Positions 27,789 through 37,198 of a DNA stretch of 64,000 bases are shown here, one piece after another. Source of the DNA: Nocardiopsis sp. TSRI0078 (GTDB lineage Bacteria; Actinomycetota; Actinomycetes; Streptosporangiales; Streptosporangiaceae); contig NZ_LWLB01000023.1 in assembly GCF_001905145.1 (NCBI RefSeq), forward strand, positions 186,001 through 250,000, in the 5' to 3' direction. A program made the position numbers and the translations under genes. Each line of letters begins with the position of its first letter. Positions within the stretch are counted from its first letter, which is position 1. A model generated the notes under the pieces. That model worked only from the letters and a program-made list of their open reading frames with translations. It made no database searches and had not been told where the DNA came from.

Positions 27789-28463
27789 ATGCGTGTGCTG
27801 ATCGTCGAGGACGAGCCCTACCTCGCCGAAGCCGTACAGGCGGGGCTGCGGCTGGAGGCGATCGCCTCCGACATCGCCGGGGACGGGGACACGGCCCTGG
27901 AACGGCTGGACGTGAACGACTACGACGTGGTCGTCCTCGATCGCGACATCCCCGGCACGCACGGCGACGACGTGTGCCGGGCCGTCGTCGAACGGCGGCT
28001 CGGGTGCCGCGTGCTCATGCTCACGGCCGCGAGCCGCCTCCAGGAGAAGGTCGCCGGGTTCGGGCTGGGGGCGGACGACTACCTGACCAAACCGTTCGAC
28101 CTCGAAGAACTCGTCGTACGCCTCAGGTCCCTTGCCCGGCGCCCGAGCCGGGGCGCGCCCCCGGTGCTGGAGTACGCCGGGATCCGGCTCGACCCGTTCC
28201 GGCGCGAGGTGTACCGCTCCGGTGTCCACGTGCACCTCACCCGCAAGCAGTTCGCCGTGCTGGAGGTGCTCATGACCGCCGAGGGCGGGGTCGTCAGCGC
28301 GGAGACGCTGCTCGAACGCGCCTGGGACGAGAACGCCGACCCCTTCACCAACGCCGTGCGCATCACCATCTCCACACTGCGCAGGCGGCTGGGGGAACCA
28401 CCGGTCGTGCGTACGGTGCCCGGGGTCGGCTACCGCCTCGAAGAGACCGGTGGTGACCGGTGA
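27789..28463 (+). CDS. OmpR-family response regulator
   Basis: A 224-residue two-domain regulator. The receiver domain has the acidic pair at E7-D8, the phospho-accepting Asp51 (VVVLDRDIPG), Thr in MLTAAS and Lys in DYLTKPF. The C-terminal winged helix ends in the typical VRTVPGVGYRLEE. It is predicted to bind the CGATACG repeats just upstream and to control the divergent carboxypeptidase gene, its own operon, or both. The ATG at 27789 follows GAGGGGA. The stop overlaps the kinase start (GTGA), so both proteins are made together. Confidence 0.92.
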   Translation: MRVLIVEDEPYLAEAVQAGLRLEAIASDIAGDGDTALERLDVNDYDVVVLDRDIPGTHGDDVCRAVVERRLGCRVLMLTAASRLQEKVAGFGLGADDYLTKPFDLEELVVRLRSLARRPSRGAPPVLEYAGIRLDPFRREVYRSGVHVHLTRKQFAVLEVLMTAEGGVVSAETLLERAWDENADPFTNAVRITISTLRRRLGEPPVVRTVPGVGYRLEETGGDR

Positions 28464-29626
28464 GCGGCGGGGCGCCGGTCCACGGCGCGGCGGCGGCCCC
28501 GACCGGGCGCGCTCCGGCGCTGGCGTGGCGCCCGCGGCGGCTGACGGCGCGGATGAGACTGGCGCTGAGCTACGCGCTCTTCCTCAACGTCGCCGGAGCG
28601 GCCACGCTGGCGGTCCTCTACCTGGGGATGCGCTACGTTCCCAGCTATCCGCTGTCCACGACGGACCCGTCGGTGTCGCATGTGGCCTCCCGCCAGGAGA
28701 TCCTGGAGTCCCTGCTGGTGGCCTCGGGGCTCGCGCTCGTCGCTTTGGCGGTCATCGGCCTGTGGGGAGGCTGGGTGATCGCGGGCCGTGTGCTGCGGCC
28801 GCTGCAGGAGATCACCCGGGCCGCCCGGCGAGCCGCCGACGGTTCCCTGGACCACCGGATCGGCCTGCGCGGCCGACGGGACGAGTTCACCGACCTGTCC
28901 GACACCTTCGACCACATGCTCGACCGCCTCCAGCACTCCTTCGAGGTCCAGCAGCGCTTCGCCGCCAACGCCTCCCACGAACTGCGCACTCCGCTGGCCA
29001 TCACCCGGACCATGCTGGACGTGGCCAGGGCGGACCCCCACGGCCAGGACCATCCCCGCCTCATCTCCCGCCTGCACGAGACCAACCAGCGCGGCATCGA
29101 GATCGTCGACGCCATGCTGCAGCTCTCCTCGCTCGCCCAGACCCCGCCCGACATGGAGCCGGTCGATCTGTCGGACACGGTCCGTGAGGCCGTCGCGATC
29201 ACCGGGGACGAGGCCACCGGCCTCGGCGTCACGGTCTCGGTCCGGAGCCGGACGTCGCCGGTCACCGGCGACGGGGTGCTGCTGCGCCAACTCGTGGTCA
29301 ACCTCCTGCAGAACGCCCTGCGGCACAACCTGCCCGCGGACGGCAGGGTGGTGCTGACCACCGCGCCCGATCCCCTCGACCACGGCCTCGTGCTGCTGAC
29401 CGTCGACAACACCGGGCCGCACCTGACCGAACCGGTCCACAACCTCACCGAGCCCTTTCTCCGCGGCGGCGGCCGGATGGCCGCCGGCGGATCCGTACGC
29501 GCGGGACACGGCCTGGGCCTGCCCATCGTCGCGCGCATCGCCGAGGCCCACGGGGGCGACCTGGACCTGACGCCCAACCCCGGTGGAGGGCTCACCGCGC
29601 GGATCCGCCTTCCCAGACGCGCGTGA
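28460..29626 (+). CDS. Sensor histidine kinase
   Basis: A 388-residue membrane kinase. Two membrane helices (around residues 33-58 and 77-105) enclose a short ~20-residue extracytoplasmic loop, so the signal is probably membrane-proximal, as in VanS- or CseC-like kinases. A HAMP domain (to about residue 155) leads to the H-box NASHELRTPLAITR, N-box NLLQNALRHN and G-box GHGLGLPIVARIAEAHGG. The GTG start at 28460 overlaps the response-regulator stop. With the divergent D,D-carboxypeptidase it suggests a cell-envelope stress or glycopeptide-sensing circuit, but the ligand is unknown. Confidence 0.9.
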   Translation: MSGGAPVHGAAAAPTGRAPALAWRPRRLTARMRLALSYALFLNVAGAATLAVLYLGMRYVPSYPLSTTDPSVSHVASRQEILESLLVASGLALVALAVIGLWGGWVIAGRVLRPLQEITRAARRAADGSLDHRIGLRGRRDEFTDLSDTFDHMLDRLQHSFEVQQRFAANASHELRTPLAITRTMLDVARADPHGQDHPRLISRLHETNQRGIEIVDAMLQLSSLAQTPPDMEPVDLSDTVREAVAITGDEATGLGVTVSVRSRTSPVTGDGVLLRQLVVNLLQNALRHNLPADGRVVLTTAPDPLDHGLVLLTVDNTGPHLTEPVHNLTEPFLRGGGRMAAGGSVRAGHGLGLPIVARIAEAHGGDLDLTPNPGGGLTARIRLPRRA

Positions 29627-29735
29627 TCGGCCGGGGCCCTCCCGCACGCACCGTGGACGGGCCCGGCCCGGCCGGCCGCCGGGCACACGACGGCTCAGTG
29701 GGCGAGCCCCTCAGGAGGGGCCGGGGGCGGCTCCC

Positions 29736-32700
29736 TCACTCGGTGGTCTCCTCCAGCAGCGTTCCGGCCGACGACAGCGGGGCGAACCGGCTGGGGGTGA
29801 TGCCCAGCAGCTCGGCGGCCAGCTCCTCGTTGCCGGAGAACCCGGCGTCGGCGTCGACGGTCTGGGTGCCGTCCCAGAGCATGAGCATCGCCGAGACGGT
29901 GTGCGCGCCCTTGTCGTGGTGCATGTCGTAGTGGGCGGCCATGGGCACGGTGTCGTAGTGCACCCACAGGTCGTGCCCGGTCATGAACATGTCCAGGTCG
30001 AAGGTGACCGTCAGCCCCATGAGCTCGGGCTTGTAGCGGTCGTCGATCCCGGCGAAGGCCTCGTCCAGGGCCACCATCCGGGGACAGGTGGGCGCGGCTG
30101 AGGTGTACAGGGCGTTGGCGGCGGCGAACAGCGGCAGGTGGATCGCGGCGGACTTCTCGCCGCCCGACATCTGCTCGTGCTTGTTCTTGGTGAGCCTGAC
30201 CTCCTCCTGGCCGGGCACGGCCATGCGCAGCTCGAACCGGTACCAGGTGCGGTAGTCCAGCACCGCGGACAGGACCTGCTTGTAGGTGGCGCGCGGGTGG
30301 GCGGCGTGGTGTTCGCGGATCATCTCCCGCAGGACCTCGCGCAGCCGGGTGAGCCCCGAGGCGCCCAGGCCGGTGACGTCGCGTTTGACCAGGCGTGCGG
30401 CGGTGGCCTGGTGTTCGGTGACGCGGTCCGAGCGGCTCCAGCGGATCCCGATCCGGGTCCCCGAGGACATGCGGCGCGAGCGGGTGTCGCGGTCCATGCC
30501 CGCGACCAGGTCGCGGGCGGCGCGCACCCGCTCGTGGATCTGCTGGGCGATCCCGGTGAGCAGTTCGTCCTCCAGGACGCCGCGCTCCTCGTCGCGCAGC
30601 AGCGCGCCCTGCTCCTCGACCCGTTCGGCGATGACGCGGGCGAAGGCGGAGACGGGGTTGCGGCCGGTCTCGTCGTTGACGAACACCGTGATGACGCCGC
30701 TGACGCCGAGGTCGTGGTCGACCCGGTAGCCCTCGGCGTCGCCGCCCAGGGTGTCCTGGAAGACGCGCAGGGCGTTGGAGATCCGGGTCGAGGCGGTCTT
30801 GAGGTCGCCGTCGGCGACGGCCGGGCCGGAGCCGACCGCGGCGTCGAAGGCGTCGAGCAGCTCCGCCGCCCGGCCGGGCAGCACCGCGCGCACGGTCGCC
30901 CCGGGGTCGGAGGAGACCGACTCCAGGACCTGTTCGGCGGCCCGTTCCGCGGTGGGCCAGGAGCGACGGTCGGGCCAGGCGAGCGCGGTGTCCGCGCCCA
31001 GGGCGGCGCGCAGGTCGGGCCGGGTGAGGGCGGCGAAGGCGTCGGCCTGCTCGAAGAGGGCGGCGAACGCGTCGGTGAGGGCCCTTTGCCCACCCTCCAG
31101 CTTCTCGTCGGCCCGGATCATCGCCTCGTGGGCCGCCGCGGCCTCCCGGTCCGCGCGCCGGTGCTCCTCGCGGACCCCGCGCAGGTCCTCCTTGACCTGT
31201 TCCAGCTCGGCCATGAGCTCCTGGACGGGGGCGCTGATGCCGTCCTGTTTGGCGGCCAGCTCGGCGGTGGCCCGCTCGTGCTCGCGCACCCGCTCCTCGT
31301 GGCGTTCGCGGTCCTGCTCCAGCCGCCCGCGCAGCCGGGTGACGGCCTCCCTGCGGCCGTCCAGGTCGGTGGTGTACCGGGCGACCTCGGTGCGTGCGGC
31401 GTGCAGGGCGCGGGCGGTCTCCAGGAAGTCGTCCACGGCCCGGGCGACGGCGTCCACGTCCTCGGGGCGGGCGGGCATGGCGCGTTCGGTGGCCACCGCG
31501 CGCACCTGGTGGCGGTGGGCGTCCACCTCGGCGACCGCGGTGTCCAGGTCGCGGCGGCGCTCCTCGCTCTCGGCGCGCGCCGAGGCCAGCAGGGCGGACT
31601 GCTCCGCGACCCGGCGCACGCCCCGGTCGACGGGCGCGGTGTCGGGCAGGGCGGTGCGCGCCCGGGCGAAGTCCCTGAGGAGTTCGCCCGCCCGGTCGAG
31701 CTGCTCGGCGACCCGTGCGCGCTGTTCGGTGAGCTCGGCGGCGCGTGCGTCGCAGTCGGCCAGGCGTTCGCGGCGGCGGTGGGCGCGGTTGGTGGCCCCG
31801 ACGAACTCGGGGGCGGCCTTGGGGTGCGCGCCCACGAGGATCCCCTGGGCGAAGTGCGCCCGGGTGCTGACCGTGTGCGCTGCCGCCTCCCCCCTGTCGG
31901 CGGGGTCGGTGTCGGTGAGGCGCACCGACTCCAGGACGCGGGCGATGACGGGCTCGGGAACCAGGTCCTGCTGCTCGGGCACCAGCACGTCGGCCAGGGT
32001 GGGGCCACCGTCCGCGGCGGCGGCGTCGCCGGGCAGCAGATAGGCGTCGGCCCCGCCGTCGGCGAGGGCGGCGCGGGTGGCGTCGGCGTCGGGGTGCACC
32101 CAGGCGGTGAGCAGTCCCGCGCCGTACAGGGCGCCCTCGACCGCGGCGGCGTCGGCGTCGGGGACCCCGTCGGCGAAGCGGACCAGCTGCCACAGCGGGG
32201 CGCCGGGACGGCCCTGGCGCGGGGCGGTGCGCGGGGCGTCGGCGGGCGGTGCGTCGTCGCGTTCGGCGGCGATGTCCTCGCGCTCGCGGGTGAGCAGCGC
32301 GATCTCGGCGTCGAGCTGGTCGCGGCGGGTCTCCAGGGTGCGCGCGTGCGCGGCGGCGTCCAGGCGCCGCTGGTCGGTGTGCTCGCCGTAGACCTCGGTC
32401 AGGGTGGGAGTCCCGGGTTCGCCGAAAGCCTTCAGGGCCTCGGTCAGGGCCTTCACGCAGGACGTGTCGGTGACCGGGGCCGGCCCCTCGGCCCAGTGCC
32501 CGGCCCACGCGGCGAGCGCGTCGGCGGCGGTGCGGCGGGCGGCGGCCAGCTCCCCGTCCGCCTCCTCGCATCCCCGCTCGCGCGATCGGAGCCTGTCGTC
32601 GGCCTGGGCGCAGGCCCTCTCGGCGGTGCCGCGCGCGCTCTCGGCCCGGGCGAGGTCTCCGAGGCGTTCGCGTACCGCCGCCACGTCGGCGCGGCGGGCG

Positions 32701-33989
32701 GTCGCACGCGCCTGCGCGGTGCCGGGCAGGTCGTCGCCGGTGTCGACGGCGCCCTCGCCGTCGTGGGCGAGTCCGGCCTGCGCCGCGGTCTCGGCCAGCT
32801 CCGCGGCCAGTTCCCGGGTGCGGGCCCGCCCGTGTTCGAGGCCGGCGGCGACCTGGTCGGCCTCCCGCCGCAGGGCGGCGACCTCCCCGGCCTGCTCGTC
32901 GAGCCTGCCCCGCTGCTCCTCCAGTTCGCGGGCGGTGTCGGCGTTGTGCGCGCGCTCGATCTCCAGGGCCGCGTGGCTGCGGAAGGCCTCGTGCGCCTCC
33001 AGCCCGCTCCTGCGCGCCGCGAGCCGGCGGATCTCGGCGTCGTACTCCTCGGCCTGCTTGGTGGCGCTCGCGTGCGCGAGGGTGGCCTGTTCCCGGGTGT
33101 CGCGGGCCTCGGTGATGGCGCGGGCCTGCTCGGCGGTCTGCCCGACGGCGGTGCGCACGCGGGCCAGGCGGTGGCGGGCGTGGAGGGTGAGGTAGGAGGC
33201 GTACTCCTCCACGAAGGCCGTGGTCGCGGCGTGCGCGGTGGTGGCCTGGTCGAAGCGGCGCTGCACCGCGGCCAGGTTGGTGAAGTCGCGGGCGGCCTGG
33301 TCGACGAGTTCCTCGTCCAGGGGGCTCAGCCCGCTGGTGAGGGTCTCGGAGACCTTCTCGGGGTCCAGGTCCTTGGCCAGGAGGGGGCGGCGCAGCGCGA
33401 GGAGCAGGTCGAGCAGCTGGATGTAGCGCTCGCCGAGGCCGAACAGGCGGGCGTCCACGGCCCGGCGGTAGTCGGCGGCGGTGGACTGGAAGGCGGTCTC
33501 GCCCAGGGCCGCCTTGAGCTGCCTCTCGGTGAGCGGGCGCCCGTCGGAGGCGAGCAGGCCGAAGTCCACGCCCAGGCGCTGGCCGGTGACGAAGAAGGAG
33601 GGGATGACACCGTCGCGGTGCCGGTGCGCGCGCAGCCCGATGACCAGGGTGACCGTCTCGGTGCCCGCGCTCCCGGGGCCGGGCGCGGGGCCCGGGGCCG
33701 GGCGGGCGAACTCCATCCACACGTACCCGTACTCGGCGTCCTGGCCGCGGTAGAGCAGGTTGGACTTCATGGTGCGGTTCTGGCCGCTGAACGGGTCGAG
33801 GCGGCGGGCGTCGGTGTACCCGTCCAGGATGAACGGGAAGAGCACCTCCAGGGCCTTGGTCTTGCCCGAGCCGTTGTGTCCGCGCAGGACGAGGCGGCCG
33901 TCGGCGAAGACGAACTCCTCGTCGACGTAGTCCCAGACGTTGATCACACCGGCGCGGCTGGGCCGGAATCGGTCGCTCCTGGGGGTCAT
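29736..33989 (-). CDS. jetC: Wadjet type II JetC, SMC-like ATPase
   Basis: A 1417-residue SMC/MukB-like ATPase of the TIGR02680 type. Walker A is GHNGSGKT (Lys43). Long coiled coils rich in Glu, Arg and Ala occupy roughly residues 250-530 and 640-960 around a hinge-like region. The signature MSGGEKSAAIHLP lies near residue 1270 and Walker B MVALDEAFAGID near 1303. In Wadjet systems the JetABC complex extrudes plasmid DNA loops and JetD cuts small circles. All ATPase motifs look intact. It is the last gene of jetABC, overlapping jetB in an ATGA. The next gene downstream is the histidine kinase on the opposite strand, so the expected jetD is absent. Confidence 0.92.
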   Translation of the reverse strand: MTPRSDRFRPSRAGVINVWDYVDEEFVFADGRLVLRGHNGSGKTKALEVLFPFILDGYTDARRLDPFSGQNRTMKSNLLYRGQDAEYGYVWMEFARPAPGPAPGPGSAGTETVTLVIGLRAHRHRDGVIPSFFVTGQRLGVDFGLLASDGRPLTERQLKAALGETAFQSTAADYRRAVDARLFGLGERYIQLLDLLLALRRPLLAKDLDPEKVSETLTSGLSPLDEELVDQAARDFTNLAAVQRRFDQATTAHAATTAFVEEYASYLTLHARHRLARVRTAVGQTAEQARAITEARDTREQATLAHASATKQAEEYDAEIRRLAARRSGLEAHEAFRSHAALEIERAHNADTARELEEQRGRLDEQAGEVAALRREADQVAAGLEHGRARTRELAAELAETAAQAGLAHDGEGAVDTGDDLPGTAQARATARRADVAAVRERLGDLARAESARGTAERACAQADDRLRSRERGCEEADGELAAARRTAADALAAWAGHWAEGPAPVTDTSCVKALTEALKAFGEPGTPTLTEVYGEHTDQRRLDAAAHARTLETRRDQLDAEIALLTREREDIAAERDDAPPADAPRTAPRQGRPGAPLWQLVRFADGVPDADAAAVEGALYGAGLLTAWVHPDADATRAALADGGADAYLLPGDAAAADGGPTLADVLVPEQQDLVPEPVIARVLESVRLTDTDPADRGEAAAHTVSTRAHFAQGILVGAHPKAAPEFVGATNRAHRRRERLADCDARAAELTEQRARVAEQLDRAGELLRDFARARTALPDTAPVDRGVRRVAEQSALLASARAESEERRRDLDTAVAEVDAHRHQVRAVATERAMPARPEDVDAVARAVDDFLETARALHAARTEVARYTTDLDGRREAVTRLRGRLEQDRERHEERVREHERATAELAAKQDGISAPVQELMAELEQVKEDLRGVREEHRRADREAAAAHEAMIRADEKLEGGQRALTDAFAALFEQADAFAALTRPDLRAALGADTALAWPDRRSWPTAERAAEQVLESVSSDPGATVRAVLPGRAAELLDAFDAAVGSGPAVADGDLKTASTRISNALRVFQDTLGGDAEGYRVDHDLGVSGVITVFVNDETGRNPVSAFARVIAERVEEQGALLRDEERGVLEDELLTGIAQQIHERVRAARDLVAGMDRDTRSRRMSSGTRIGIRWSRSDRVTEHQATAARLVKRDVTGLGASGLTRLREVLREMIREHHAAHPRATYKQVLSAVLDYRTWYRFELRMAVPGQEEVRLTKNKHEQMSGGEKSAAIHLPLFAAANALYTSAAPTCPRMVALDEAFAGIDDRYKPELMGLTVTFDLDMFMTGHDLWVHYDTVPMAAHYDMHHDKGAHTVSAMLMLWDGTQTVDADAGFSGNEELAAELLGITPSRFAPLSSAGTLLEETTE

Positions 33990-35527
33990 CGGTTTCCTTC
34001 CGCGGGGATGTGGTCGGCTGCGGGGGCGGGCGCGGCGGCCCCCTCGGGCCCGGCGGCCCCCTCCGGCGCACCGGTCTCCTCGGGGCCGGGCTCCCCGTCG
34101 GAGGACCGCGCGCCGGCGGAGGGGCCCGCGTCGTCGGGCGGCCGCGTGCCGCCGGAGGAGGGCTCGGACAGTCCCAGGGGCAGCTGGCCCTCGTCGGCGC
34201 GTTCGGGCAGCGCGCCCTGGAGGTTGCGGTAGCGGAGGGCCGCCGGGAGCACCAGGGCGCCGCCGGGGACCGGCCGGACCAGGGAGAGCTCGGCGAGCAG
34301 GGACAGGGCGGCGTCCAGCAGGCCGTAGGGGTCCTGCTGCCAGGCGCCCCCGAAGGAGGAGGCGCCGAACTCCGCGAAGAGCTCGTGGATCATGGCCTCC
34401 CACCGGCCGCGCTCGACCAGGGGGGCCTCCAGGCGCGCGGCCGCCTCGCCCTCCCGCGTCCCCGACGGGGGCTCCACGGTCCAGGCGAGTTCGTCCACGA
34501 CACCGTCGCGGGGCAGTCCGGCGTCCACGAGCCGTACGAGTTCGGCCCGGTCGTCGGCGTGCGGGGGCACGGGCAGCATGACCAGCGCGGCCAGGGAGGT
34601 CTCCATCAGGTCGGCCACCTTGGCCAGCAGCAGTCCGGCGGTGCGGTTGACCGCGCCGCCCCTGCCGGGGAAGGGCCGGTCGGTGAAGGTGCCCGCGGGG
34701 TCGGCCAGCAGGACGCCCTCGGCCCGGCGCTCGACCCTGAGCCCCGTGGCGCGTGCCAGGTCCTCGGCCACGCCCCGCCCGCGCAGGACCGCGGCGACGG
34801 CGGGTTCGACGTCGGCGTAGTACACGACCGGCCGCTCCACCAGCAGCCGCCGGGCCCGGCGGGCCGCCTGCTCGCGCGGCGAGCCCTCGGTGAGGGGGTC
34901 GGAGAGCAGGCCCGCCGCGCTGTTCAGGTGCTGGACCGGGCGTGCCGGGCGGAACAGCACCTCGCACACCTCGTGGTCGATGTCGAAGAGGGCGTCGCCC
35001 TGTTCGCCGCCCGCCGCCCACGCCTCCAGGGACCCGTCGGACAGGTGCAGGGCGCCCCGGTCCACCAGCCAGTGGGCGACGTCGACCAGCGCGGCCTTGT
35101 GCGTGCCGTCGGTGGGGTCGTAGCCCAGCCCCTCGACGGCGTTGGCGGTGGGGGTGAGGCGGCCGACCAGGTCGGCGAGGCTGATCTCGATCTGCGAGCG
35201 CTGGAAGGCGGCCAGCAGCAGGCACAGGTAGGCGAGCCTGCGCCGGTCGAAGGGCCTGCCCCTGCGCGAGAAGGTCTGGCGCTGGGTGGGGTCCAGGGCG
35301 TCGAGCTCGCGGACCAGGCGCACGTGGCCGGTGGTGGCGATCAGGGTGTAGCCGAAGAGCCGCTCCAGGTCGGCGGCCAGTTCGTCGGCCCAGCGCAGCA
35401 CCTGGTCCAGGACGCCGGGGCGCGGGCGCGCGGCGGTGATGAGGTCGCACGTCAGGACACGGCGCATGGCCTGCTGGTAGGAGCCCAGGTCGGCGGGGGC
35501 GACCTTGCGGGCGAAGAGTCGGGGCAT
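33986..35527 (-). CDS. jetB: Wadjet type II JetB (DUF2398/TIGR02678)
   Basis: A 513-residue protein of the TIGR02678 family, the KleB/MukE-like winged-helix subunit of type II Wadjet. It starts with the basic MPRLFARKVAPADLGSYQQA and contains the conserved helical LAYLCLLLAAFQRSQIEISL segment. The last ~60 residues are low-complexity Gly/Pro/Ala/Glu, unusual for a kleisin partner and probably disordered. Its start overlaps the jetA stop by one base (TGATG) and its stop overlaps the jetC start by four (ATGA), so the three subunits are co-translated in fixed ratio. Confidence 0.9.
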   Translation of the reverse strand: MPRLFARKVAPADLGSYQQAMRRVLTCDLITAARPRPGVLDQVLRWADELAADLERLFGYTLIATTGHVRLVRELDALDPTQRQTFSRRGRPFDRRRLAYLCLLLAAFQRSQIEISLADLVGRLTPTANAVEGLGYDPTDGTHKAALVDVAHWLVDRGALHLSDGSLEAWAAGGEQGDALFDIDHEVCEVLFRPARPVQHLNSAAGLLSDPLTEGSPREQAARRARRLLVERPVVYYADVEPAVAAVLRGRGVAEDLARATGLRVERRAEGVLLADPAGTFTDRPFPGRGGAVNRTAGLLLAKVADLMETSLAALVMLPVPPHADDRAELVRLVDAGLPRDGVVDELAWTVEPPSGTREGEAAARLEAPLVERGRWEAMIHELFAEFGASSFGGAWQQDPYGLLDAALSLLAELSLVRPVPGGALVLPAALRYRNLQGALPERADEGQLPLGLSEPSSGGTRPPDDAGPSAGARSSDGEPGPEETGAPEGAAGPEGAAAPAPAADHIPAEGNR

Positions 35528-37056
35528 CACGGGTTCTTCGTTCGGGTCCGGTGACCGGTGACCTCCAGGCGCAGGCCCGGAAGGTGGAGTCGGCCCTGGC
35601 TGGTGCGGACGGTGCTGCCCGCCGGGTCGGGGACCAGGCGGACCATGGTGCCGTCGCCCGCGCCGGTGGCCGAGGACAGGCGTCCGGCGACGACCGTGCG
35701 CCCCTCCAGGGCGCGGGTGACCAGGCGCAGCAGGACGCGGGTGTCGACCTCGTCCAGGACGCGGTCGTGGGCGCCCTGCTCGACGAGGCGGGACGCGGCC
35801 TCGCGTTCGGCGGCCCGGCCGGCGGCCTGCCGTCCGCGCAGGCGCGCCTGGGCTCCGGGGTTGCGCCGCACCGGCTTGGGCACGCCCGTGGTGGGCGCGG
35901 TGCCGCTGCGGAACAGGGTCACCGACACCTCCACCCCGGGCGCGTCCCACCAGGTCGTGTTGGGGGAGATCTGTTCCTCGTCCTCGTGGGCCACGCCCAG
36001 GTGGCGGGCGGAGCGGACGTTGAATGCGGCGCCCATCAGGGCGTGCGCGGCGCCGTCGTCGGGGGTGTTGAACACCCACTCGGCCAGGTGCCGCAGCTGG
36101 GTGGAGCGGTTGACACCGCCGCGCTGGGCCTCGGTGATCTGGCGCAGCAGGGCGATGACGCCCGAGACCGCCGAGCGGGTGGCCGAGTGCAGTTCGGCCG
36201 CGCGCGCGGGAACGGCGTCGTCGGAGGCGAACCAGGCGCGCAGGGCCTGCCAGCGGCGCCGCCAGTCCGCCAGGCGCTCGTCGCGCTCCATGAACAGGCG
36301 CTCGTCGCGCTCGGAGGCGCGGGACAGCAGCGTGGCCAGCCCGGTCTCCTCCACCTCGCGCACGGCCCGGTCCAGGCGGGGAAGGTAGCGGTCGAGTTCG
36401 GCCATGAAGTCGCTCATGTGCACCAGCAGGGCGTTCTTGTGCCGCAGGAACATGTCCGGGGAGGCGTCGGTGGAGCGCAGGATCTCACCCAGGGTGACGT
36501 GGAACTGGGCCGAGCGGCGCCCCATGTCCTCCATGACCGAGTCCAGGCGCGAGAGCCTGCGGTAGACCTGTTCGCCCTGTCCGGTGCGGTTGGCCTCGGC
36601 CAGGGCGCGCAGGTCCTCCAGGACCTCGGAGAAGACCAGCCGGGAGAGGTTGACGTCCTCGATGCGGGCGCCCAGCAGGTTCTCGACCGCCTGGTAGGCC
36701 CAGTAGCCGAGTTCGCTGAACTGGTACACCGACTGGCGGTTGCGGTAGCGCGCGAGGTTGCCGGCCCGGGAGGCGTCGTCGAAGCGGTGCACGACGCGGT
36801 CGGCGTGGAGCTCGTCCAGGCGGTCGCGCAGGTTCCGGTCGGCGGCGGGCACCTGGTCGTGGGAGGCGGCGAGTTCGCGCAGGGCGGCGGCGACGTCGTC
36901 GGGGGCCACCTGGACCTGGTGGACCTCGCGCAGGCGGTCCATGGCCCTCAGGATCCACAGGTAGGTGACGTGGTCGTCGCGCCGGGTGAAGTTGAACAGG
37001 CGGAAGCGGTCGCTGACCGCCGGGGAGTCCATGTCGAGGGCTCTGCGTTCGACCAT
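35527..37056 (-). CDS. jetA: Wadjet type II JetA (DUF2397/TIGR02677)
   Basis: A 509-residue protein of the TIGR02677 family, the kleisin-like JetA subunit that bridges the SMC-like heads. Recognisable segments include FRLFNFTRRDDHVTYLWILR near the N-terminus, the helical QFSELGYWAYQAVENLLGA, and the C-terminal WNTPD-like WVFNTPDDGAAHALMGAAF. The start is ATG 37056, preceded by AAGGGA at good spacing; an internal ATG nine codons in is possible. It is the first gene of jetABC; 142 bp separate it from the upstream symporter gene on the same strand, so co-transcription with that gene cannot be excluded. Confidence 0.9.
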   Translation of the reverse strand: MVERRALDMDSPAVSDRFRLFNFTRRDDHVTYLWILRAMDRLREVHQVQVAPDDVAAALRELAASHDQVPAADRNLRDRLDELHADRVVHRFDDASRAGNLARYRNRQSVYQFSELGYWAYQAVENLLGARIEDVNLSRLVFSEVLEDLRALAEANRTGQGEQVYRRLSRLDSVMEDMGRRSAQFHVTLGEILRSTDASPDMFLRHKNALLVHMSDFMAELDRYLPRLDRAVREVEETGLATLLSRASERDERLFMERDERLADWRRRWQALRAWFASDDAVPARAAELHSATRSAVSGVIALLRQITEAQRGGVNRSTQLRHLAEWVFNTPDDGAAHALMGAAFNVRSARHLGVAHEDEEQISPNTTWWDAPGVEVSVTLFRSGTAPTTGVPKPVRRNPGAQARLRGRQAAGRAAEREAASRLVEQGAHDRVLDEVDTRVLLRLVTRALEGRTVVAGRLSSATGAGDGTMVRLVPDPAGSTVRTSQGRLHLPGLRLEVTGHRTRTKNP

Positions 37057-37198
37057 GGGCCGTCCCTTCGGTTGGTGTGCGTGTGCCTGCCCGGGCGCCC
37101 CGGACGCCCGCCGCGTCAATGACGCTAGGTGACCGCAGAGACGGTACACCCGTTTTCCACGGGACCGGTTCACGGAAGGGGTGCGGGGTCTCCACGCC

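Noticed and set aside
30138..34232. 1364-codon plus-strand open frame opposite jetC
   Set aside because: Shadow of the high-GC jetC gene; low-complexity Gly/Val/Leu translation with no motif, whereas jetC has intact ATPase motifs.
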